This document shows positions 1-8,756 of a stretch of DNA of 64,000 nucleotides, in pieces; position 1 is the first letter of the stretch; each line of letters opens with the position of its first letter. Where the stretch lies: contig NZ_SORW01000012.1 in assembly GCF_004405105.1 (NCBI RefSeq), forward strand, positions 62,001 to 126,000, given 5' to 3'. The notes beneath the pieces were generated by a model, which saw only the letters and a list, made by a program, of their open reading frames with translations, was not told the origin of the DNA and did no database searches. Position numbers and translations under genes: made by a program. The stretch is from Jeotgalibacillus sp. R-1-5s-1. Its GTDB lineage: Bacteria; Bacillota; Bacilli; Bacillales; Jeotgalibacillaceae.

Positions 1-553
1 TCATCATGACAAAAGCCAACAGAATTGAAGCAAATACCATAACAATCCCTACTGAACGATCGCCAGCAAAAAAACCAAGTACTTCTGGCGGATCAAACTC
101 ATGAAATTTACGGTAAACCCAAACAGCAAGCAGGCCTACCACTATTCCGCCAAGAACCCCTGTTTCGAGAGTCGGTATTCCGACAGCCATCCCATATTCT
201 CCGCTCTCTTCAACCATTTCCGGTGTAATTCCAAGAGCAAAGGATAACGTCTGGTTCATAATTACGTAACCAAGCAAAGCTGCAAGCGCAGCAATTCCCG
301 ACCCTCCCGTGAGACCGATCGCGACACCAATGGCAAAAATAACAGCCAGGTTGTTAAAGATGCTAATCCCGATCTCAGACATTCCATTCCCTATTGTCTG
401 GACAGTATCATTCTGCAGAAATGTTAAGGAATCTGCGAGTGGACCCGTTAATGCCGCGCCGAGCCCCAAAAGAATACCGGCAGCTGGCAGAAGCGCAACA
501 GGAACCATAAGAGATTTTCCGAATTTCTGCAGGCTTCCAAATATGTTTTTCAC
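1..553 (-). CDS. PTS sugar permease, EIIC domain (partial)
   Basis: This is the N-terminal part (about 184 residues) of a membrane PTS permease; the rest lies beyond the left edge. The start is a GTG at 553 preceded by GGAGGAG. The protein opens with VKNIFGSLQKFGKSLMVPVA, followed by LLPAAGILLGLG, the usual opening of glucose/maltose-superfamily EIIC domains, then several hydrophobic segments and a GIPTLETGVLGGI stretch. Known members import and phosphorylate sugars such as maltose or trehalose. It lies just downstream of a GH4 6-phospho-alpha-glucosidase, which makes maltose or a related alpha-glucoside the likely substrate. This resembles the malA/malP pair of B. subtilis. Whether an EIIB domain follows cannot be seen. 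The family is clear; the substrate is inferred. Confidence 0.88.
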   Translation of the reverse strand, partial: MKNIFGSLQKFGKSLMVPVALLPAAGILLGLGAALTGPLADSLTFLQNDTVQTIGNGMSEIGISIFNNLAVIFAIGVAIGLTGGSGIAALAALLGYVIMNQTLSFALGITPEMVEESGEYGMAVGIPTLETGVLGGIVVGLLAVWVYRKFHEFDPPEVLGFFAGDRSVGIVMVFASILLAFVMM

Positions 554-595
554 TGTTTCTCCTCCTCGTAACCGCTTACTTTTTGTTTTTATAAG

Positions 596-622
596 GAACC
601 CAGGCAATACGTGCCCGGGTTC
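596..622. other. intercistronic hairpin
   Basis: An inverted repeat of 11-base arms (GAACCCAGGCA / TGCCCGGGTTC, one mismatch) lies between the glucosidase and the PTS gene. No T-run follows on the minus strand, so it is more likely an mRNA-processing or stabilising structure, or a leaky attenuator, than a full terminator. Confidence 0.5.
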
Positions 623-628
623 TGTTTA

Positions 629-1981
629 TCAGGCATTCACAGTAAGTCGTCTGCTGTGATAAAGCTCCGGCCAGTAATCTTTATTGGCTTCAATCATGTC
701 ATCAAGAATTTTACGCGCCCGTGGTGCATCCACGACTGTCCGATTCAAAGTGAGTGCCTGAAGTGCTTTCTCATAACTATTTTCAAAGTATGCATCTACC
801 ACAAGCTTTTCATATGCTAATTGACCCTCAATCATCCCCTTATAAAATGTATCGATATGTCCTACAGAGAAAGGTTTTGGTCCTCTGTTTGTGATCATAG
901 CCGGCACTTCCACCATGGCATCATCAGGTAAATTTGCGATCGTCCCATTGTTTTCAACCATTACAATAAAGATATCTCCATTGTTATAGGCCATAGAGGC
1001 AGCTACACGAATCATATACCGCCCGTGAATATCTACTTCCAGCTCTGCATGAGCCGTTGTATCGTCAGCGATGATTTGATCAGCCAGCTCATGAACACGC
1101 TTTTCACGTCCATTGATTACCTGTCTGGCGCGTGTGTTATCCACATCTTCTTTTTCAACCATTTGTGAAGGATACAAGTAATACTGAAGATACGTATTAG
1201 GGAGATATTCCGGAAAATCTGACAGCATTTGTTCTACTTGTTTAAATGTTTTAATCCATGAAGGATCGTTGGCAATTTCAGCGTCTTCAGGTATGAAACC
1301 ATCTTCAGTTATCGCCCGTTTAATCGTTTCTGTATGATCATGTCCATCTTTATCCAGCACTTTTGTAAACCATCCGAAATGGTTTAACCCGAAATACTCA
1401 GGTACAAGATCAAACACATCTTTACCCAGAATGCCTGCATAGCTGACCATGATCGCAGCCGGCATATCACAAATGTTCAGCAGTTTTCGGTCTTCCGGGA
1501 ATTCTCTTCTAAGTGCCTCAGCTACAATCGCTGCAGGATTTGTATAATTTAAAATCCAAGCATCAGGTGAATAATGGCGGATGTCATGAACCAGCTGAAT
1601 CATATCTTTAATGGAACGCAGCCCATAAGCCATGCCACCCGGTCCGCAAGTCTCCTGGCCAACCGCTCCATACTTAAGCGGGATTTGCTCATCCTTTTCA
1701 CGCATTGCCAGGCCACCCGTGCGGATTTGAACGAATACAAAATCAGCATCTGTTAGAGCGGTCTTCTTATCTGTTGTATAGCGAAACTCTTCAAGTTCAG
1801 GATATTTCTCACGCAGGATGATTTCACTAGCCTTCGCTATTTTTTCCTGGCGCACAGCATTCGTGTCATAAAAGGTGATAGAGCGAAGTGGAAATTGCTC
1901 TTTTTCTGCAACCAGACTCATGACCATACCGATCGTATAAGTGCTACCTCCACCGATTACGACTAAATTTTGCTTTTTCAT
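629..1981 (-). CDS. malA: 6-phospho-alpha-glucosidase, GH4 family
   Basis: This cytoplasmic NAD+- and metal-dependent enzyme hydrolyses maltose-6-phosphate-type substrates delivered by a PTS. It has 450 residues, the usual GH4 length. The N-terminal Rossmann motif reads VVIGGGSTYT. The metal-site motif NICDMP is the CDMP form typical of 6-phospho-alpha-glucosidases, as opposed to the CN form of the beta enzymes. GLNHFGW and NPAAIVAEA are also present. The start is the ATG at 1981 with GGAGG upstream. It is transcribed towards the PTS permease and divergently from the GntR regulator, with a promoter and operator between them. It resembles B. subtilis GlvA/MalA along its whole length. Maltose specificity is inferred from family and context. 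Confidence 0.9.
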   Translation of the reverse strand: MKKQNLVVIGGGSTYTIGMVMSLVAEKEQFPLRSITFYDTNAVRQEKIAKASEIILREKYPELEEFRYTTDKKTALTDADFVFVQIRTGGLAMREKDEQIPLKYGAVGQETCGPGGMAYGLRSIKDMIQLVHDIRHYSPDAWILNYTNPAAIVAEALRREFPEDRKLLNICDMPAAIMVSYAGILGKDVFDLVPEYFGLNHFGWFTKVLDKDGHDHTETIKRAITEDGFIPEDAEIANDPSWIKTFKQVEQMLSDFPEYLPNTYLQYYLYPSQMVEKEDVDNTRARQVINGREKRVHELADQIIADDTTAHAELEVDIHGRYMIRVAASMAYNNGDIFIVMVENNGTIANLPDDAMVEVPAMITNRGPKPFSVGHIDTFYKGMIEGQLAYEKLVVDAYFENSYEKALQALTLNRTVVDAPRARKILDDMIEANKDYWPELYHSRRLTVNA

Positions 1982-2002
1982 CTAAACCAGCCTCCAATAG
2001 GT

Positions 2003-2043
2003 ATCTTATTTGTATTAAAATTAATTTGATACAAATATAAGAT
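2003..2043. promoter_or_regulatory. probable operator of the GntR/UTRA repressor
   Basis: A long imperfect inverted repeat runs from ATCTTATTTGTAT (2003-2015) to ATACAAATATAAGAT (2029-2043). The TTGTAT/ATACAA half-sites recall TreR-type operators of the same regulator family. The right arm covers the malA -10 box and the left arm lies between the start of transcription and the ribosome binding site, a position suited to repression. Confidence 0.6.
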
Positions 2044-2062
2044 AAATTTTTGACAGCGTCAA
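2034..2062 (-). promoter_or_regulatory. promoter of the malA-PTS operon
   Basis: On the minus strand TTGACG (2057-2062) and TATATT (2034-2039) are separated by 17 bases. A TTGAC-AGC-GTCAA palindrome at 2050-2062 overlaps the -35 and resembles a weak CcpA cre site (TGACAGCGTCAACA, two departures from consensus), so catabolite repression is possible. Confidence 0.6.
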
Positions 2063-2131
2063 CATTTTGTATCGAATTTATGTGCTTGTTTCGATATAAT
2101 AGGTCTATAGAAAGAAGGAGGAGGCAAGGAA

Positions 2132-2842
2132 ATGGGAGCTCCACTTTACAAGCAGATTGCACAACAAATTAAAGAAGAAATCAGCAGCGGGAAATGGAAC
2201 GAAGGAGAAGCAATTCCTACGGAGCTGCATTTATCCGAATTGTATAAAGCCTCACGCGTTACCGTTAGACAGGCAATTAAACAACTGGTAGATGAAGGCT
2301 TGCTCGAAAAAATACAGGGTAGCGGGACCTACGTAAAAGAACAAAAGATTGAACATAATATTTTTGAGCTCGTCAGTTTTACTGAGGAAATGAGAAGACT
2401 GGATAAAGAGCCTGTTAATAAAGTTCTTTACTTTCAACTAATACAACCGGATGACCATGTGAGGCGAATGCTCAGACTTGGAGAGGATGATCAGGTATTT
2501 TATATTCGCAGACAGCGCCTGGTTGACGATATTCCATATGTACTGGAAGATACTTATCTCCCTGTTTCACTATTTCCTAATTTGTCGTATCAAATTATGA
2601 CCGGTTCTAAGTATGACTACATTGAAAAAGAGGTTGGAACAAAAATTAAAGAAAGTTTTCAGGAAGTAATCCCCATCCTGCCAGATGAGGAGATCGCAGA
2701 AGCATTAAAGATCACCAGAGACAAACCAATATTAAAGATTCAATCATACAGCCTTTTCCAGAATGGTACTGTTTTTGAATACAGTGAGAACCACTTCAGA
2801 AGTGAAGAATATAAATTTACGTTACGAGCTTCCAGACCTTAA
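2132..2842 (+). CDS. GntR/HutC-family repressor with UTRA domain
   Basis: This is a 236-residue one-component regulator. Residues about 5-70 form a GntR winged helix (LYKQIAQQIKEEI, ASRVTVRQAIKQL, IQGSGTYV). Residues about 90-235 are a UTRA effector domain (YIRRQRLVDDIPYVLEDTYL). UTRA regulators usually bind a sugar phosphate. The start ATG follows AGAAGGAGG. It is divergent from malA and likely represses the malA-PTS operon from the operator at 2003-2043. B. subtilis uses an RpiR-type activator (GlvR) at its equivalent operon, so this is a different regulatory solution. A TATAAT at 2095-2100 may be its own -10 box. Family assignment is firm; ligand and target are inferred. Confidence 0.88.
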   Translation: MGAPLYKQIAQQIKEEISSGKWNEGEAIPTELHLSELYKASRVTVRQAIKQLVDEGLLEKIQGSGTYVKEQKIEHNIFELVSFTEEMRRLDKEPVNKVLYFQLIQPDDHVRRMLRLGEDDQVFYIRRQRLVDDIPYVLEDTYLPVSLFPNLSYQIMTGSKYDYIEKEVGTKIKESFQEVIPILPDEEIAEALKITRDKPILKIQSYSLFQNGTVFEYSENHFRSEEYKFTLRASRP

Positions 2843-2890
2843 AGCAGGGTATAAATATTTTAATGCCTAATTAAAAGCCACCCTGACTTC

Positions 2891-2931
2891 AAAAAAAACC
2901 GCTAGAACCTTAGAGTTTTAGCGGCTTTCTT
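2891..2931. terminator. bidirectional terminator
   Basis: The stem CCGCTAgAAC...GTTtTAGCGG (2899-2924) has an A-run on its left and a T-rich tract on its right. It can end both the GntR gene (plus) and the cupin gene (minus). Confidence 0.75.
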
Positions 2932-2934
2932 TAC

Positions 2935-3678
2935 TCATAATTTTTTACTCTGCTGAAGCAGCTTTGACTTCCCTGTCCGCTCCCAATCTTCTACTGTTTT
3001 ATAAGCGTTTTCAGGCGTATATCCTTTGCCGACCAATACGCCCATCAAAATAAATTCCTGGAGAATATGAAGTGCATTCACACCTTTCCGTACGTCCTCA
3101 AGACCTTCTTTTACAAGGTAGGAGGTATGCATAACCCACTCATCAGGTGTTTTGCCGAATACTGAATCGGGCTCGTGATGCGCCGCCTCTGCATCTGCTT
3201 TTGTCTGATGAACCGTTCCTCGAGGATGATTCGGTGGTGCATAAATAGAATACAGCTTCAGCGGAATGCTTCCTGTATTGACTAGGTTATGCCATGTTCC
3301 GGCTGGAATCAGAATCGCGCTGTCATCCATCACCATTCTCCGAAAATCAAGCTGATCCTTCGACTTGCCCATCATCACTATTCCCTGTCCCTGCTCTATG
3401 CGCAGAAACTGATCCACATCAGAATGCATCTCAATTCCAATGTCTTCACCGGGATTCAGACACATCAGCGTCACCTGAAGCCGACTCCCTGTCCACAAAG
3501 CCCGACGGAAAGCCGTGTTTTGAAGTGTAGCCTGGTTGATGTTGATCGTGAAGGGGTTCGGACCCTGGTCTGATAGTGGCGGGTTTGGAATGGGTAGGGA
3601 TGGATAGTGATAAAAAGAACCTTCATTCATACTGTTTGACTGGTAGGGATACTGATACATATCATTCTGACTATACAT
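2935..3678 (-). CDS. cupin-domain protein
   Basis: This 247-residue protein has a Tyr/Gln/Asn-rich N-terminus (MYSQNDMYQYPYQSN) of the kind seen in spore-coat-associated proteins of Bacillus. A single cupin barrel follows at about residues 65-150, with the metal-ligand pattern EMHSDVDQFLRIEQG and later GTWHNLVNTG. The C-terminal 90 residues are a helical extension ending KSKLLQQSKKL. Small cupins bind a divalent metal and range from isomerases to storage-type proteins, so the reaction is unknown. The start ATG at 3678 follows GAGGTTAAT. It stands alone and shares its terminator with the GntR gene. A spore-coat link is only suggested by the N-terminal composition. Confidence 0.75.
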   Translation of the reverse strand: MYSQNDMYQYPYQSNSMNEGSFYHYPSLPIPNPPLSDQGPNPFTININQATLQNTAFRRALWTGSRLQVTLMCLNPGEDIGIEMHSDVDQFLRIEQGQGIVMMGKSKDQLDFRRMVMDDSAILIPAGTWHNLVNTGSIPLKLYSIYAPPNHPRGTVHQTKADAEAAHHEPDSVFGKTPDEWVMHTSYLVKEGLEDVRKGVNALHILQEFILMGVLVGKGYTPENAYKTVEDWERTGKSKLLQQSKKL

Positions 3679-3846
3679 ATTAACCTCAATCCCTTCTGTG
3701 GGTTTATGGTTAGTTTATGCGCAATAAGTTTATAAGGTCAGCCTTTATCCAATTTAACGTGTAAAATCTCTGTAATCAGTGCGGTTCTTAATATATCTTA
3801 CTTTCAGCAGATATTTATTCTAATTTACTGATAGAAGGAGCCTTAC

Positions 3847-4989
3847 ATGACTCAACCTTTAATTATACAAACAAAAAAGAATAATAAAGATTGGTTTATT
3901 CAAATTCAAAACGGACGTATTTTTCGTCTGGGTCATGAAACAGAAGGAATGGCTGGTGATGTTCTGCAGGTACCTGATGGATATCACCTTCTACCTGGTT
4001 TCATCGACACACACATCCATGGCGCTTACGGAGCGGACGTAATGGATGCGACTTCCGAAGCGCTTCAGACAATTGCAGACGGTCTGGTAAGGGAAGGTGT
4101 TACGTCGTTTCTTGCAACGACGATGACACAGAGCAAGGAAGCAATTTTAAACGCTGTAAAAAATGCAGGGACGTTTATGGACCAGCAAGTTTCAGGTGCA
4201 GAACTTCTCGGTATTCATCTGGAAGGCCCTTTTTTATCTCCTGATAAAGCTGGTGCACAGAACCGTGAGCTTATGACAGAACCGGATGAAAACTGGTTTA
4301 ATTCCCTTCAGAAATTATCGGGTCACTCTATTAAAGTCGTGACAGCTGCTCCGGAGCTTGCCGGAGGAATTGCTTTTTTCAGGAGGTATGCCAAAGAGCT
4401 TGTGATGTCAATTGGGCATTCCAATGCTTCTTATCAAGATGCATTGGATGCTATTGAAGCCGGCGCATCACAGGTAACACACCTGTATAATCAGATGAGT
4501 CCTTTTCATCACCGGGATCCAGGAGTAACAGGAGCCGCCCTCCTGCATCCAGAGCTGAAAGCTGAATTAATCGTGGATCTGGTTCATGTCCATCCGGATG
4601 CTGTGCGTTTGGCCTGGTCGCAAAAAGGAGCAGACGGACTGATTCTGATTACAGATGCAATGAGGGCAAAGGGATTGAAGAATGGTCTGTATGACCTTGG
4701 CGGGCAAAAGATCGAGGTTCTTGGAAAGGCAGCTAGACTCGTTGATGGAACACTGGCAGGAAGTGTTCTGACGATGGAAACAGCGGTTCAGCATATAACC
4801 GATATCATAGAGCTTACGGACGAAGAGCTGGTCAAAATAAGTTCAGAAAATGCGGCAAAGCAATTAGGGATTTTTGACCGAAAAGGAAGTATTGAAAAAG
4901 GAAAAGATGCTGATTTTGTTGTGATGAATGAAAACTATCAAGTTGTCACGACCATCATCAATGGAGTGGTTGCCTTTAATAAGATGTAA
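3847..4989 (+). CDS. nagA: N-acetylglucosamine-6-phosphate deacetylase
   Basis: This cytoplasmic amidohydrolase removes acetate from GlcNAc-6-phosphate, giving glucosamine-6-phosphate for cell-wall recycling or catabolism. The 380 residues match family length. Visible motifs are the metal-binding HIHGAYG (about residue 58), HLEGPF, IGHSN, THLYNQMSPFHHRDPG and the catalytic ITDAM. The start ATG follows GAAGGAG. In many bacilli nagA lies with nagB and a GntR regulator; here it is alone, between a convergent cupin gene and its own terminator, so nagB must be elsewhere. Confidence 0.95.
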   Translation: MTQPLIIQTKKNNKDWFIQIQNGRIFRLGHETEGMAGDVLQVPDGYHLLPGFIDTHIHGAYGADVMDATSEALQTIADGLVREGVTSFLATTMTQSKEAILNAVKNAGTFMDQQVSGAELLGIHLEGPFLSPDKAGAQNRELMTEPDENWFNSLQKLSGHSIKVVTAAPELAGGIAFFRRYAKELVMSIGHSNASYQDALDAIEAGASQVTHLYNQMSPFHHRDPGVTGAALLHPELKAELIVDLVHVHPDAVRLAWSQKGADGLILITDAMRAKGLKNGLYDLGGQKIEVLGKAARLVDGTLAGSVLTMETAVQHITDIIELTDEELVKISSENAAKQLGIFDRKGSIEKGKDADFVVMNENYQVVTTIINGVVAFNKM

Positions 4990-5010
4990 CGGACATTTTA
5001 TCGGAATTTA

Positions 5011-5036
5011 AAACCAGTAACACACTGGTTTTTTAT
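5011..5036 (+). terminator. terminator of nagA
   Basis: AAACCAGT-aacac-ACTGGTTT hairpin followed by a long T-rich tract. Confidence 0.85.
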
Positions 5037-5140
5037 TTTTTATCAAATATATAGTACATTTAACCTATAACTTTTATACCATTTAAGTTATAATAAAAGT
5101 AAGTTTATTTGTAAAAATTTATAATAAAGGTGTGGTATTT

Positions 5141-6292
5141 ATGGTCAGCCTTGATACGATCACCCTGGCATTAGTCATCAGCATGCTGGCTCTTGTTTCG
5201 GCAGTTGTCATGACGTTAACCTGGCGAATGAACTCTGATGAAAAAGGTCTTGGTTTTTGGGCATGGGGAGCCATAATCGGGGGACTTGGTTTTATGGTCA
5301 TGTTGATCATGCCCACAATTGGTACTTATGCTATTGTCATAAACAATGTGGCTTCTATTGCCGCTCCTCTTTTAATACTGGAGGGAATCATGAGGTTCCG
5401 TCACTTAGGTAAAGAAAAATGGAGAATGGGAATCATGATATCTGTCATTTTATATGCTATCACTATTGCTTTTATCAATAAGGATGACACTACAACACGT
5501 TATCTGTTTCATGACTCACTTGCCCTTGCCATTTTCTTTTTGTCAGCATACGTGTTGATGTGGCGAACAACAGGTATTGAGCGAAAAATTTATGGACTTT
5601 CGGCAGTTGTCTTTACGATTATTGGCGCTTTCTTTGTGGGAAGAATGGTTTTAGCAAGTCAGGGTGCTTTTAACAGTGGTGTTGATCACGTTTATAATAC
5701 CTACTTATTTATGGTCATCATCCTCTGGATTATCGGTTGGACATACGGTCTAAGTCTGGCCGTTAACTACCGAGCTCACCAGCGTATGATGAAAATTGCC
5801 AGTCACGATTATTTAACCGGGCTTCCAAATCGTAAATACTTAAACGAATATCTGCATTCAAAAATAGACCGGTCACTTTCAACTAAAACACCTTTTACAT
5901 TGTTTCTGTTGGATTTGAACGGATTTAAACAAATCAATGATACGCATGGACATGGATTTGGAGACCGCGTCTTAATCATGATGTCCGATGCCATCCAGGA
6001 AACACTTGGTGAGGAGGATTTTGCTGCACGGCTTGGCGGGGATGAATTTGTAATTGTTCTGCATGGGATCAGCACATCAGATCAAATCCAGTCCGCTAAA
6101 GAAAAGATCAGGATGACGATTGAACGTGAACGACCAGTCGCCGGAAGACTGATTGAACTCCGGACATCGATCGGCCATGCAGTGTTCCCATTAAATGGAC
6201 GGGGAATGGATGAAATTCTTCATCAGGCTGATTATTCCATGTATAAGGAAAAAATGATTGACCGGGAATGCTCAGTCGTCAAGGAAGCTTAA
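5141..6292 (+). CDS. membrane diguanylate cyclase (7TM-GGDEF)
   Basis: This makes the second messenger c-di-GMP from GTP at the membrane. The first 210 or so residues form about seven hydrophobic segments; residues about 215-380 are a GGDEF domain (HDYLTGLPNR, LDLNGFKQINDTHGH, ARLGGDEFVIVLHG). The catalytic GGDEF is intact. The product-inhibition I-site five residues upstream lacks its arginine (GEED instead of RxxD), so feedback control may be lost. The start chosen is ATG 5141, eight bases after AAAGGTG; an in-frame GTG at 5132 lies inside that binding site. TATAAT at 5089-5094 may be the -10 box. A second c-di-GMP protein lies at 19.3 kb. Confidence 0.9.
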   Translation: MVSLDTITLALVISMLALVSAVVMTLTWRMNSDEKGLGFWAWGAIIGGLGFMVMLIMPTIGTYAIVINNVASIAAPLLILEGIMRFRHLGKEKWRMGIMISVILYAITIAFINKDDTTTRYLFHDSLALAIFFLSAYVLMWRTTGIERKIYGLSAVVFTIIGAFFVGRMVLASQGAFNSGVDHVYNTYLFMVIILWIIGWTYGLSLAVNYRAHQRMMKIASHDYLTGLPNRKYLNEYLHSKIDRSLSTKTPFTLFLLDLNGFKQINDTHGHGFGDRVLIMMSDAIQETLGEEDFAARLGGDEFVIVLHGISTSDQIQSAKEKIRMTIERERPVAGRLIELRTSIGHAVFPLNGRGMDEILHQADYSMYKEKMIDRECSVVKEA

Positions 6293-6323
6293 TGATTGAT
6301 TGATTTTTTTACCATAAAATGAA

Positions 6324-6716
6324 ATGATAAAGAAAAATGAATGCTTGAAGGGAGATTTGACCATCGGGGACATCCTCTTAGTATTTAGTATTTATGTACT
6401 TTTTATGGTTTTAACGGAGTGGTATTTGATTAAACGGCTCGATATTCCAAGAGATAAAGGCCCCTTTTATAAACGGGCTCACCGTTACCAGTTGATGACT
6501 GAGCTTATGGTTCTGGTTGGAGCTTATGCTGGTATCTTTCTCTTATTTCCTTTTCCATCCGTTATCTATGCAATTCCGGTCGGTCTGGCACTTGTTCATG
6601 CAACACGAGCGATTTTTGAGTGGCGTTTAGAACGAGACAAACGCCGATACGTCATTTCGCTGATTGGCAGTGCTTACTTGTTTGGTATGGTACCGCTTTT
6701 TGCACTTTTATCTTAA
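6324..6716 (+). CDS. small integral membrane protein (possibly DUF4181)
   Basis: The 130-residue product has about four hydrophobic segments: near residues 15-35, 60-75, 78-92 and 110-128. Charged loops such as KRLDIPRDKGPFYKRAHRY lie between them. The pattern resembles the small Bacillus DUF4181 membrane family, but I am not certain of that and know no function. The start is uncertain: ATG 6324 has no clear binding site, and an in-frame TTG at 6357 is only two bases from an AAGGGAG. It lies between the diguanylate cyclase and an ABM-domain gene, all on the same strand within short spacing, so co-transcription is likely. Confidence 0.65.
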   Translation: MIKKNECLKGDLTIGDILLVFSIYVLFMVLTEWYLIKRLDIPRDKGPFYKRAHRYQLMTELMVLVGAYAGIFLLFPFPSVIYAIPVGLALVHATRAIFEWRLERDKRRYVISLIGSAYLFGMVPLFALLS

Positions 6717-6735
6717 AACAGCTGAGGTGATCAGA

Positions 6736-7023
6736 TTGAATCAATTTGTATTATTCGGAAAGCTCACTGCCATACAGGGGCAGCGGCACCAGCTACTAAA
6801 AATATTGAAGAAGGCTTCTGAGGAAATGGAAAAGCTCATGGAATGCTATGTATATAGTGTGAGCTTTACTGAAAAAGAACCGGATGCTGTTTTTGTATAC
6901 GAGGTTTGGGAAAATGAAGAGGCTCATCAGGCCTCTCTTCAGCTGGATGTAACACAGAAGATGATTCAGCAGGCACGTCCGGTGATTGCGGGCATGGAAA
7001 GACTGTATACACTGGAAAGTTAA
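6736..7023 (+). CDS. ABM-domain (antibiotic biosynthesis monooxygenase-like) protein
   Basis: This 95-residue ferredoxin-fold protein belongs to the ABM group, which includes quinol monooxygenases and heme-degrading enzymes. Visible signatures are VYSVSFTEKEPDAVFVYEVW and a C-terminal GMERLYTLES. The TTG at 6736 is preferred because a GAGGTGAT lies just upstream; a longer frame from 6664 would overlap the membrane gene. A paralogue with the same PDAVFVYEVW core lies at 8757-9050 on the other side of the protease. The reaction is unknown; the catalytic residues of this superfamily vary too much to assign one. Confidence 0.82.
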   Translation: MNQFVLFGKLTAIQGQRHQLLKILKKASEEMEKLMECYVYSVSFTEKEPDAVFVYEVWENEEAHQASLQLDVTQKMIQQARPVIAGMERLYTLES

Positions 7024-7025
7024 AC

Positions 7026-7067
7026 AGATCGAAAAAACCGGAAAACTTGTTTTCCGGTTTTTTTGAT
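7026..7067 (+). terminator. terminator
   Basis: Perfect AAACCGGAAAA-ctt-TTTTCCGG stem (one-base loop shift possible) with a run of seven T's, closing the plus-strand group that ends at 7023. Confidence 0.85.
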
Positions 7068-7133
7068 CTTTAAATGCTGCGTAGGATTTCATCTGAGCAC
7101 ACACTACCTGACATTCTCTTTTAAGCGAACCAA

Positions 7134-7159
7134 AAGCCCGGAGTCTTCACCCCGGGCTT
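7134..7159 (-). terminator. terminator of the subtilase gene
   Basis: AAGCCCGG...CCGGGCTT stem followed by TTTTGG on the minus strand, directly after the subtilase stop codon. Confidence 0.8.
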
Positions 7160-7168
7160 GTACATCGT

Positions 7169-8437
7169 TTAGTTTACTTTTGCAAATCCAAATCCTGATG
7201 CTAAGTCATCGCCAGCCGCTGCACTTCGTCCGCCAAGGATGTCATTTGCTTTCGCACGATTTTGCAGTTCTGTGCGAAGCTGTACATGAGAGAAGCCAGG
7301 GTTTTCAGCCCACACTTTTGCTGCAAGTCCTGCAACGTGTGGTGACGCCATAGATGTACCACTGATTGTGTTATAACCGCCATTTGGCCATGTTGAGAAG
7401 ATGGCTGCACCTGGTGCCGAGATTTCAACGTCACCTTCCTGGATCAGGTAGTCACCAGCTCCTCCACGAACACCGCGTGATGAGAAGTCAGCTACACGAT
7501 ACGTACCATTTTCAAAGCGGTTTTCAAGAGCTGCTACCGCAATCGCATTTTGCAGACCGCCCGGATAACCAATTGACCCTACGCGGAAGCCTGAGTTACC
7601 CGCAGCTGCTACTACTAGAACACCTTTCCCGTATGCATATTCAACCGCATCAGCAATTAAACTGTTTTTTACAGACGATCCAAGTGACATGTTAATAACT
7701 GTTTTCGTTCCAGTAGCAACCGCCTGATCAGCTGTATGACGGATCGCTGCTGCGATATCGTCTGAGTAACCTGAGCCGTCATCACCAAGCACTTTATATG
7801 CCCAAAGATCTGCATCTGGCGCAACACCATAAACTCCTGTGCCATCACTGCCGCCATCCGCAAGTACTGAACCTGCCACGTGTGTTCCGTGGCCGTCTAC
7901 ATCGTTACAAGATCCGTTGACAAGCGGTGTTGCCTGTGTGAAATCCTTACACTGTTCGACCGTTCCTGCAAGATCATGGTGCCCTGTGAATACACCAGTA
8001 TCCAAAACGGCTACATTGATGCCTGATCCACCTGACGTTGAAGCTACATTTGCATCGTTATAAATTGCCTGAATGCCCCAAGGCGTCTGGTCAGCAGGTG
8101 CTGAAAATGCTGCGGTCACATTTTCTTTACTTCTATATGTATCAAGTTGAACCTCTTCCACTTTCGTTAATTTAAGATTTTTATTGTTTTGAAGGGCCTT
8201 AAATTGTGCGGCATTCATTTCAGTTGAAAATCCATTCGCACTAAGCTCCCAGCGCGCATCATACTGCTTTTGAAGTGACGCTTTTGTTTTTTGTGCAGAA
8301 TCTCCTGTTACCTCTACATACACTCGGAACTTCTCAGCATTGTTAACCTGAGCATCCGGTGCAGCACTTGCCCCCGCTGGCGCTGCCAAACTTGCAGCCA
8401 ATAATAAACTCATAACGATACTTCTCGATTTCTTCAT
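7169..8437 (-). CDS. secreted subtilisin-family serine protease (S8), S41-like
   Basis: This is a 422-residue extracellular protease precursor. Residues 1-26 form a signal peptide ending ASAA; residues about 36-105 are an I9-type propeptide (FRVYVEVTGDSAQK). The catalytic triad is D146 (VLDTGV), H186 (GHGTHVAGS) and S361 (SGTSMASPH), with N280 (AAAGNSG) as the oxyanion-hole residue. C163 and C177 (QCKDF, NGSCND) could form a disulfide. As I recall it, the mature part closely follows subtilisin S41 from the Antarctic Bacillus TA41, including EQCKDFT, WAYKVLGDDGSGY and the final DDLASGFGFAKVN, so a cold-active enzyme is plausible. The start ATG follows AAGGAG. Low-temperature activity is an inference. 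Confidence 0.95.
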   Translation of the reverse strand: MKKSRSIVMSLLLAASLAAPAGASAAPDAQVNNAEKFRVYVEVTGDSAQKTKASLQKQYDARWELSANGFSTEMNAAQFKALQNNKNLKLTKVEEVQLDTYRSKENVTAAFSAPADQTPWGIQAIYNDANVASTSGGSGINVAVLDTGVFTGHHDLAGTVEQCKDFTQATPLVNGSCNDVDGHGTHVAGSVLADGGSDGTGVYGVAPDADLWAYKVLGDDGSGYSDDIAAAIRHTADQAVATGTKTVINMSLGSSVKNSLIADAVEYAYGKGVLVVAAAGNSGFRVGSIGYPGGLQNAIAVAALENRFENGTYRVADFSSRGVRGGAGDYLIQEGDVEISAPGAAIFSTWPNGGYNTISGTSMASPHVAGLAAKVWAENPGFSHVQLRTELQNRAKANDILGGRSAAAGDDLASGFGFAKVN

Positions 8438-8756
8438 TTCCCCCGACTCCTTTTTGTCAAAATATTTTGTGAATAGACTTATCCTAACAGAGGGGGAGAA
8501 TATTGTTTATCGGGAAAATTAACGTATTTATGATACGGTAAAGGGGTATCATTCCCTTTATATGTAACACTTCACACGTACTTTTTGTGTTTATCAATCT
8601 TTAATGTTGGGAAAATTCTGATAAAATATAAAACTAAATCGCTCTCAAAATATTTTTTTTATGAATAAAATTGATGTTTTTTTACTAAAGCTTATTATTT
8701 CCTCTATCTTACCTATTGCCAAAAAGTGTATAATCAGACTAAAAGGGGAAAATCAG
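8438..8756. other. intergenic region between divergent genes
   Basis: This 319-base AT-rich stretch separates the subtilase from the divergent ABM gene and must hold both promoters. A TATAAT at 8729-8734 may serve the ABM gene, but its spacing to the start and its -35 are poor. I see no RNA gene, repeat or further coding region. Confidence 0.5.

Noticed and set aside
5132-5140. GTG 5132 as start of the diguanylate cyclase.
   Set aside because: It overlaps the AAAGGTG that serves ATG 5141.
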